From Paucibacter sp. PLA-PC-4 (GTDB taxonomy: Bacteria > Pseudomonadota > Gammaproteobacteria > Burkholderiales > Burkholderiaceae_C), in contig NZ_JAPFGP010000001.1 in NCBI RefSeq assembly GCF_026241155.1, forward strand, positions 434,001-498,000: a DNA stretch of 64,000 nucleotides, in the 5' to 3' direction. The notes beneath the pieces are model-generated. The model saw only the letters and a list, made by a program, of their open reading frames with translations. It did no database searches and was not told the origin of the DNA. Both the position numbers and the translations under genes were made by a program. The first letter of the stretch is position 1. The number at the start of each line of letters is the position of its first letter. This document shows positions 58,827 through 64,000 of the stretch, piece after piece.

Positions 58827-59531
58827 ATGCGGCGGCGCTCTTTTTCAACTTGCCTTACCCTGCTGCTCGCGCTTTATGCGTCCGGCAGCCCGGCCGGGCC
58901 CGAGTTGCGCTTGGTGGCCGGCGACTATCCGCCCTATATCTCGGCCACCCTCCCCGAGCAGGGGACGATGAGCGCAGAGGTGATGCGCCTTTTTCGCGCG
59001 ATCGGCTATGCGCCGCGCCTGCTGCCCCTGGTGCCCTGGCCGCGCGCTTTGTTGATGGTCACTGCCGGCCAGGCCGATGCCAGCTTCGGCTGGGGCTTTT
59101 CCGAGCAGCGCCAGGTCGATTTCATCAGCAGCCGCCCTTTCTTCCGTGTACCTCGCAAGTTCTTCGCGCCGGCCGGCCACAAACCAGTCATCGAGCTCGA
59201 TGATGTGGCCGGGCGTAGCCTATGCATGCCGCGCGGCTACACGTTGCCGCCCGAGATCGAGGCCTTACTGCAACAGCGGCCGCTGCGCTTGGAGCGTCCG
59301 GCCGATGGTCTTGGCTGTCTGAAGATGATGGCGGCCGGGCGGGTCGACTACTTCTTCCAGGCCGAACCGGTGGGACTGCTGCTGATCGAGCAGGCCGGCC
59401 TGGGCGGCCAGATCCGTGCGGCCAGCAATGCCATCGGCCATGCCGACTTCCACATCCTGTTGCCGCGATACCGCATCGACAGCGCGGCAATCGTACAGCG
59501 CCTCAACGAGGCCATCGCCGCGGGGCGCTGA
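58827..59531 (+). CDS. Periplasmic solute-binding protein (family 3-like)
   Basis: This 234-residue secreted protein has a signal peptide (STCLTLLLALYASGSPAG). The bilobal family 3 pattern is visible: LRLVAGDYPPYISATLPEQG, AEVMRLFRAIGYAPRLLPLV, VDFISSRPFFRVPRKFF and VDYFFQAEPVGLLLIEQAG. It is a lone receptor with no ABC permease directly after it. The ABC genes starting at 59779 are of the Liv class, which normally use a different receptor type. Many such lone proteins in betaproteobacteria have sensory rather than transport roles. Confidence 0.85.
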   Translation: MRRRSFSTCLTLLLALYASGSPAGPELRLVAGDYPPYISATLPEQGTMSAEVMRLFRAIGYAPRLLPLVPWPRALLMVTAGQADASFGWGFSEQRQVDFISSRPFFRVPRKFFAPAGHKPVIELDDVAGRSLCMPRGYTLPPEIEALLQQRPLRLERPADGLGCLKMMAAGRVDYFFQAEPVGLLLIEQAGLGGQIRAASNAIGHADFHILLPRYRIDSAAIVQRLNEAIAAGR

Positions 59532-59661
59532 TCGCCCTATGTCCCAGCGTGGTGCTGGGGTAAGCACCAATCGCCCTGTCTTGGGGCCTTGTTTGCACCT
59601 GTGGCGGGCAGGGCGTTGCCCGCTTTTGACACAGTGGTAATCAGGTTAAAAGCAATTTCGA

Positions 59662-59673
59662 CCGACTGGTCGG
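59662..59673. promoter_or_regulatory. Candidate TetR-family operator upstream of the Liv-type ABC operon
   Basis: CCGAC-TG-GTCGG is a perfect 5-base-arm palindrome within CGACCGACTGGTCGGACG, the classic look of TetR operators that control acyl-CoA or branched-chain metabolism. It lies about 105 bases upstream of the permease ATG. No tetR gene is adjacent in the window. The rest of the spacer (59532-59778) contains only a short CACTAGG/CACTAGG direct repeat near 59706-59721. Confidence 0.55.
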
Positions 59674-59778
59674 ACGAAAGTTTGCCATTTGTCAATGCGG
59701 CCTCGCACTAGGACTTCACTAGGGGTTTTTGTTTAGAGTGCGCCGAGACAGCCCAGCCCGGGCGCAGGTGGTGTGTTG

Positions 59779-60816
59779 ATGGACTTCACGATTGCAAGCA
59801 TCCTGATGCTGGACGGAGTGACCAACGGGGCGATCTATGCGCTCCTTGCCTTGGCCACGGTACTGGTATTTGCGGTCACCCGCATCATCTTCATCCCGCA
59901 GGGCGAGTTCGTCGCATATGGTGCGCTGACAATGGCCGGCCTACAACTGGGCCACACGCCTGGGACGATTTGGTTCCTGCTCGCGATGGCAGTGGCGGTG
60001 GCGGTGCTGGATCTGGTGGCCGGCCTGCGCGCCGGCAAGCCGGCGGGCAAGCTGGCGCTGGCGGTGCTGCGCGCGGCGGCGCTGCCGGTGGCGATAGCGT
60101 TGTTCGCGCTCTGGGCCGCGCCGCAGAAGTTGGCGCTGGGCTGGCAGGCGCTTTTAACCCTGGCTATCGTGACGCCGATGGGCCCGCTGGTCTACCGCCT
60201 GGCCTACCAATCGCTGGCTGATGCCTCGGTGCTGGTGCTGCTGATCGTCTCGGTGGGCGTGCACTTTGCGCTGACCGGCCTGGGCCTGGTGTTCTTCGGC
60301 CCCGAGGGCTCGACCAACCCGAGCTTCTGGGACGCCAGCTTCGATCTCGGGCCGCTGACGTTATCGGGCCAGACCCTGATCATCATCATGAGCGCGGCGT
60401 CTCTGATTGTGCTGCTGTGGCTGTTCTTCGAGCACAGCCTCTATGGCAAGGCCCTGCGGGCCACCGCGGTGAACCGTCTGGGCGCGCGGCTGATGGGCAT
60501 CTCCAGCACCAGCGCCGGCCAGCTGTCCTTTCTTATGGCGGCCTTCATCGGCGCGCTGTCGGGCCTCTTGATCAGCACTACGACGACGATCAACTACGAC
60601 AGCGGCTTCCTAATCGGGCTGAAGGGCTTTGTCGCGGCGGTGTTTGCCGGGCTTGCCAGCTATCCGGCCGCCGCCATCGGCGCGCTGCTCGTGGGCCTGC
60701 TGGAGTCGTTCAGCTCCTTCTGGGCCAGCGCCTTCAAGGAGGTCATCGTGTTTACCTCCATCCTGCCGGTGCTGCTGTGGCGTTCGCTGCGCGACCCGCA
60801 CAAAGACGAAGAATGA
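59779..60816 (+). CDS. Branched-chain-type ABC transporter permease (LivH family)
   Basis: This 345-residue protein (ATG at 59779) begins FTIASILMLDGVTNGAIYAL, the LivH start. It has 8-9 membrane helices and the conserved FFEHSLYGKALRATAVNRLG loop that contacts the ATPase. ISTTTTINYDSGFLIGLKGF follows. It is longer than E. coli LivH by an insert near residues 75-120. It forms the inner-membrane channel with the LivM part of the following fusion protein. Substrates of the family include branched amino acids, amides, urea and acids. Confidence 0.92.
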   Translation: MDFTIASILMLDGVTNGAIYALLALATVLVFAVTRIIFIPQGEFVAYGALTMAGLQLGHTPGTIWFLLAMAVAVAVLDLVAGLRAGKPAGKLALAVLRAAALPVAIALFALWAAPQKLALGWQALLTLAIVTPMGPLVYRLAYQSLADASVLVLLIVSVGVHFALTGLGLVFFGPEGSTNPSFWDASFDLGPLTLSGQTLIIIMSAASLIVLLWLFFEHSLYGKALRATAVNRLGARLMGISSTSAGQLSFLMAAFIGALSGLLISTTTTINYDSGFLIGLKGFVAAVFAGLASYPAAAIGALLVGLLESFSSFWASAFKEVIVFTSILPVLLWRSLRDPHKDEE

Positions 60817-60835
60817 ACAGGAAGTGAGCACCACG

Positions 60836-62614
60836 ATGCAAGCGCGCAAACTCCTCCCGCTGGCGGGCCTGGCCCTGCTGATCGTCCTGCCCCTGCTGCC
60901 AGTGCCCGAGTACTGGATCACGCAGATGAACTACATCGGCCTGTTCGCGCTGGTGGCGCTGGGCCTGGTGCTGCTGACCGGGGTCGGCGGTCTGACGTCC
61001 TTCGGCCAGGCGGCCTTTGTCGGCCTGGGTGCCTACACGACGGCCGTGCTGAGCACAGGCTACGCAACTTCGCCCTGGCTGGCTCTGCTCATGGCCCTGG
61101 GTGTTACGGTCGTCGTCGCCCTGGTTCTAGCCCTGCTGACCCTGCGCATGTCGGGGCACTACTTGCCGCTGGCGACCATTGCTTGGGCGCTGAGCCTGAA
61201 CTACCTGATGGGTAATATGGAGTTTCTCGGCAAGTACGACGGCATCCAGGGCCTGCCGGCGCTTGAGCTGTTCGGCTGGAGCTTGCGCGAGGGCCGGGCA
61301 ATCTATTTCCTGATCTGGGCCTTCGCGATCCTGGCCGCGCTGGCGGTACGCAATCTGCTGGACTCGAGGCCCGGCCGCGCGATCCGCGCGCTCAATGGCG
61401 CCACGACGATGGCCGAGGCCATGGGCGTATCGACCTTTCGCTACAAGGTTCAGATCTTCGTGATCGCGGCGCTGCTAGCAGCTGTCTCGGGCTGGTTGTT
61501 CGCGCATTTCCAGCGCACCGTGAACCCCAGCCCCTTCGCGCTGAAGATGGGCATCGAGTACCTGTTCATGGCAGTGGTCGGCGGGGTCGGTACGGTCTGG
61601 GGTGCCTTCATCGGCGCCGGCATCGTCAAGATCATCGAGGATCAGTTGAAGGAAGTGCTGCCGGCCCTGCTGGGCAGCAGCGGCAACTTCGAGATCATCG
61701 TGCTGGGCGTGGTACTGGTGCTGATGCTGAAGTACGCGCCCAAGGGTCTGTGGCCCTATGTGACCGGTTTTGCCACGCGCTGGTTGCCTGCTGCCGAGCG
61801 CGCCCGCGACTGGGCCGACGCGGCCCCGTTGGCCTCGCGGCCCAAGCCGCAGGCGGGCGAGCTGCTGCTGGACGTGGACAAAGTGCGCAAGCAGTTCGGC
61901 GGCCTGGTCGCGGTCAACGATGTGAGCTTCCAGATACGCGCCGGTGAGATCGTCGGTCTGATCGGCCCGAACGGTGCCGGCAAGTCCACCACCTTCAACC
62001 TGATCACCGGCGTACTGTCGCTGACCAGTGGCGGCGTGAACTTCCGAGGCCAGGCCATCGGTGGCCAGGCCTCGCGCGAGATCGCGCGGCGCGGCATGTC
62101 ACGCACCTTCCAGCACGTCAAAATGATCGCCGACATGACGGTGCTGGAGAATGTTGCGCTTGGCGGCTATCTGCGCAGCAGCAGTGGCGCGGCGCGCGCG
62201 ATGCTGCGTCTGGATCGCGACGAGGAGCGGCGCCTGTTCAAGGAGGCCGAAGCCCAGTTGGTGCGCATCGGCATGGCCGGCCAGATGCACGAGCTGGCCG
62301 GCAATCTGGCGCTAGGCCCGCAGCGCCTGATGGAGATCGCCCGTGCGCTGTGCACCGATCCGGCCCTGCTGCTGCTCGACGAGCCCGCCGCCGGCCTACG
62401 CCACAAGGAGAAGCTGGCGCTGGGCGAGGTGCTGCGCCAGCTCAAGCGCGAGGGCATGAGCATCCTGCTGGTGGAGCACGATATGGAGTTCGTGATGGGG
62501 TTGACCGATCGCATCGTCGTGATGGAGTTTGGCACCAAGCTGATCGAGGGCACGCCCGAGATCGTCCAGGCCAGCCCGGAAGTCCGGGCGGCCTATCTGG
62601 GCACGGAGCATTGA
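60836..62614 (+). CDS. Fused Liv-type ABC permease and ATPase (LivM-LivG)
   Basis: This is a 592-residue protein (start 60836, AGGAAG upstream). Residues 1-320 are a LivM-type permease ([60 protein letters not shown]). After a linker, residues 345-592 are a LivG-type ATPase with Walker [19 protein letters not shown], signature-region [17 protein letters not shown], Walker [13 protein letters not shown] and switch LLVEHDMEF. The usual LAYGQQR signature reads LALGPQR. Fusion ensures one ATPase per permease. It lies 19 bases after the LivH gene. Confidence 0.93.
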   Translation: MQARKLLPLAGLALLIVLPLLPVPEYWITQMNYIGLFALVALGLVLLTGVGGLTSFGQAAFVGLGAYTTAVLSTGYATSPWLALLMALGVTVVVALVLALLTLRMSGHYLPLATIAWALSLNYLMGNMEFLGKYDGIQGLPALELFGWSLREGRAIYFLIWAFAILAALAVRNLLDSRPGRAIRALNGATTMAEAMGVSTFRYKVQIFVIAALLAAVSGWLFAHFQRTVNPSPFALKMGIEYLFMAVVGGVGTVWGAFIGAGIVKIIEDQLKEVLPALLGSSGNFEIIVLGVVLVLMLKYAPKGLWPYVTGFATRWLPAAERARDWADAAPLASRPKPQAGELLLDVDKVRKQFGGLVAVNDVSFQIRAGEIVGLIGPNGAGKSTTFNLITGVLSLTSGGVNFRGQAIGGQASREIARRGMSRTFQHVKMIADMTVLENVALGGYLRSSSGAARAMLRLDRDEERRLFKEAEAQLVRIGMAGQMHELAGNLALGPQRLMEIARALCTDPALLLLDEPAAGLRHKEKLALGEVLRQLKREGMSILLVEHDMEFVMGLTDRIVVMEFGTKLIEGTPEIVQASPEVRAAYLGTEH

Positions 62615-62615
62615 G

Positions 62616-63350
62616 ATGGCCGAGGATCTGCTGAACGTCACCAACCTGCACGCCGGCTACGGCCGAGCCGAGGTGCTGAGCGGGCTGAACCTGCGCCTGC
62701 CGCAGGGGTCGGTCGTCACCGTGATCGGCCCCAACGGCGCCGGCAAGAGCACCACGTTGAACGCGCTGATGGGTGTGCTGCCCGCCAAGGGTCAGGTCTT
62801 GTTCGACGGCGAGGATATTTCGACCCTGGGCCTGGAGGAGCGGGTCATGAAGGGGCTGGCCCTGGTGCCCGAAAAGCGTGAGCTGTTCACGACGATGAGC
62901 GTTGAGGACAACTTGGTGCTGGGTGGCTTCCGCCCGATGCGCCTGGGCCAGCGCGATTGGCGCGAGGGCCTGGAGAAGGTGTTCGAGCTGTTCCCGCGCC
63001 TGAAGGAGCGCCGCGAGCAACTGGCAGGCACCCTGTCGGGCGGCGAGCGCCAGATGCTGGCCGTGGGCCGCGCGCTGATGGCCCGGCCCAAGGTCCTGAT
63101 GCTGGACGAGCCCAGCCTCGGCCTGGCCCCGCTGATCGTCAAGGAGATATTCCGCATCGTCGCGCGCCTGCGCGACACCGGCGTCTCCATTCTCTTGATC
63201 GAGCAGAACGCCCGCGCCGCGCTGGAAGTGGCCGACTACGGCTATGTGCTGGAAACCGGCGAGATCGGGTTGGAGGGCCCGGCGTCCGAGCTGGCGCGTG
63301 ATCCGCGGGTCATTGAGACCTATCTGGGTGCGGCGAAGAAGACAGCCTGA
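62616..63350 (+). CDS. Branched-chain-type ABC transporter ATPase (LivF family)
   Basis: This 244-residue protein has Walker [19 protein letters not shown], signature LSGGERQMLAVGRALM, Walker B KVLMLDEPSLGLAP and switch LLIEQNARAA. LivF forms the second ATPase of the Liv complex, with the LivG half of the fusion encoded 1 base upstream. The operon has no substrate receptor (LivK) within the window. Its end overlaps the convergent membrane-protein gene by 41 bases. Confidence 0.95.
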   Translation: MAEDLLNVTNLHAGYGRAEVLSGLNLRLPQGSVVTVIGPNGAGKSTTLNALMGVLPAKGQVLFDGEDISTLGLEERVMKGLALVPEKRELFTTMSVEDNLVLGGFRPMRLGQRDWREGLEKVFELFPRLKERREQLAGTLSGGERQMLAVGRALMARPKVLMLDEPSLGLAPLIVKEIFRIVARLRDTGVSILLIEQNARAALEVADYGYVLETGEIGLEGPASELARDPRVIETYLGAAKKTA

Positions 63351-64000
63351 GCCGCCAACGCGCCATGGCCCGCAAGAACACATGAGCCACCACAAGGCTC
63401 AGCGCGATGCCCAGCGCATAGGCGCTCACGGCCATTCCTCCACCGGCCTGATCGGGTCGCAGGAAGGGGTAGGGGTACCAACCGGTAGCTGAGCCGCGCA
63501 GCATCACAATGCTTAGATAAACGGCCGGGAAAAGCAGGGTCAGACCCAGCGATTTCGCGCTGATCTCCAGGCCATGGTCTGCGCTCGATGGCCGCAGCCA
63601 CCAGTCCAGCAGCAGCGCGCAAGGCATCAGCGTGTGCAGCACGAAGTTGATCCAGGGCAGCAAGGCGCCCAGATCCACATCGCGCAGGAGCACGGCGAAC
63701 ACCAGGCCCACCACCAGCATATTGGCGATGGACCGAAAACGCAGCCTTTGCCAGCCGGGTCTGGCCGCAAGGCGGCCGCCGTTGAGCAGCTCGTCAAGCG
63801 CCAGGACCAGCAGCACGCTGGCTGCCAGCAGATTAGACAGGTTGGTGAAGTAGCTGAAGAAGTTGACCGGGTCCATGCCCAGGCTCAGGCCGATACGTAA
63901 CTGCCAGGCAATGGCGCCCAGCGTGAGCAGGGCCAGGCTCAGGCGCAGCAGCCCCAGCGATTTCGACGGGCTGAGGTCGGGGTTGCGGCTTTGGACTTGC
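63310..64000 (-). CDS. Pr6Pr-family membrane protein, N-terminus beyond the window
   Basis: The frame is open from the right edge through the ATG at 63876 and continues the same protein, reading LRLSLALLTLGAIAWQLRIG before MDPVNFFSYFTNLSNLLAAS. This is the pattern of the Pr6Pr membrane family (FxxxFTxLSNL, WxNxxLHxLxP as WINFVLHTLMPCALLLDWWL, and LRGSATGWYPYPFLRPDQAG). Six helices are expected and five or more are visible. The function is unknown. The true start lies past base 64000. Confidence 0.8.
   Translation of the reverse strand, partial: QVQSRNPDLSPSKSLGLLRLSLALLTLGAIAWQLRIGLSLGMDPVNFFSYFTNLSNLLAASVLLVLALDELLNGGRLAARPGWQRLRFRSIANMLVVGLVFAVLLRDVDLGALLPWINFVLHTLMPCALLLDWWLRPSSADHGLEISAKSLGLTLLFPAVYLSIVMLRGSATGWYPYPFLRPDQAGGGMAVSAYALGIALSLVVAHVFLRAMARWRLRLSSSPHPDRSQ

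Overview
The window is about 64 kb of high-GC DNA that reads as a chromosomal segment of a betaproteobacterium of the order Burkholderiales (Rubrivivax/Roseateles/Leptothrix-like). The reasons are the rpsD-rpoA-rplQ end of a ribosomal operon, an orphan Bug-type (TctC) receptor heading a sugar-acid operon, TRAP transporters, a ProQ/FinO protein with a basic tail, and dense gene packing with GTGA/ATGA overlaps. There is no rRNA, CRISPR array, insertion sequence or prophage. The genus is an inference, not a sequence match.

Layout. 1-2330: end of the alpha operon (rpsD partial, rpoA, rplQ), a terminator, then two identical initiator tRNA-fMet genes, each followed by a terminator. 2342-9384: a minus-strand sugar-acid operon (Bug receptor, UxaA/GarD-type dehydratase, aldehyde dehydrogenase, HpaI-type aldolase, tartrate/D-malate-type dehydrogenase) with a divergent LysR regulator. 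9302-15198: a PQQ locus, with a TonB receptor closely resembling E. coli PqqU (YncD), a small c-type cytochrome and a secreted PQQ-type sugar dehydrogenase, plus a divergent AcoR-like sigma-54 activator. 15195-16615: a coupled pair of unknown genes (beta-helix protein and membrane protein). 16699-23548: a TetR repressor and a complete RND efflux operon. 23643-30547: mixed genes, including a DedA-rhodanese fusion, a divergent endonuclease V-like protein, a histidine kinase with a plant ethylene-receptor-type N-terminus, a PPC-domain protein, a Gfo/Idh/MocA oxidoreductase and a RIO kinase.

30655-46479 is the metabolic centrepiece: two adjacent plus-strand catabolic operons for small acid sugars. 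The first (GntR, LtnD, OtnK, OtnC, OtnI, DenD, TRAP DctP-DctQ-DctM) has all the enzymes known to take L-threonate and D-erythronate to dihydroxyacetone phosphate. The second (ApnO-like oxidoisomerase, a second DctP, aldehyde dehydrogenase, SDR, RuBisCO-like protein, OiaK-like kinase, GntR) matches the D-apionate (branched acid from plant apiose) route through 3-oxo-isoapionate. The second operon has a receptor but no permease, so the two DctP paralogues probably share the one DctQM.

46482-64000: mostly ordinary genes. These are a membrane protein, a DUF3616 protein, a PaaI thioesterase, a peptide-binding ABC receptor, a ScsB/DsbD-type reductase with a thioredoxin-like partner, ProQ, a TPR diguanylate cyclase, thymidine kinase flanked by two paralogous four-cysteine mini-proteins, a TPR protein, a crotonase-fold protein lacking both hydratase glutamates, a periplasmic binding protein, a branched-chain-type ABC operon with a LivM-LivG fusion, and a Pr6Pr-type membrane protein running off the end.

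The most notable items are the ethylene/copper-type sensor kinase, the PQQ-scavenging locus, the apionate operon with its RuBisCO-like protein, and the endonuclease V homologue with altered metal ligands.
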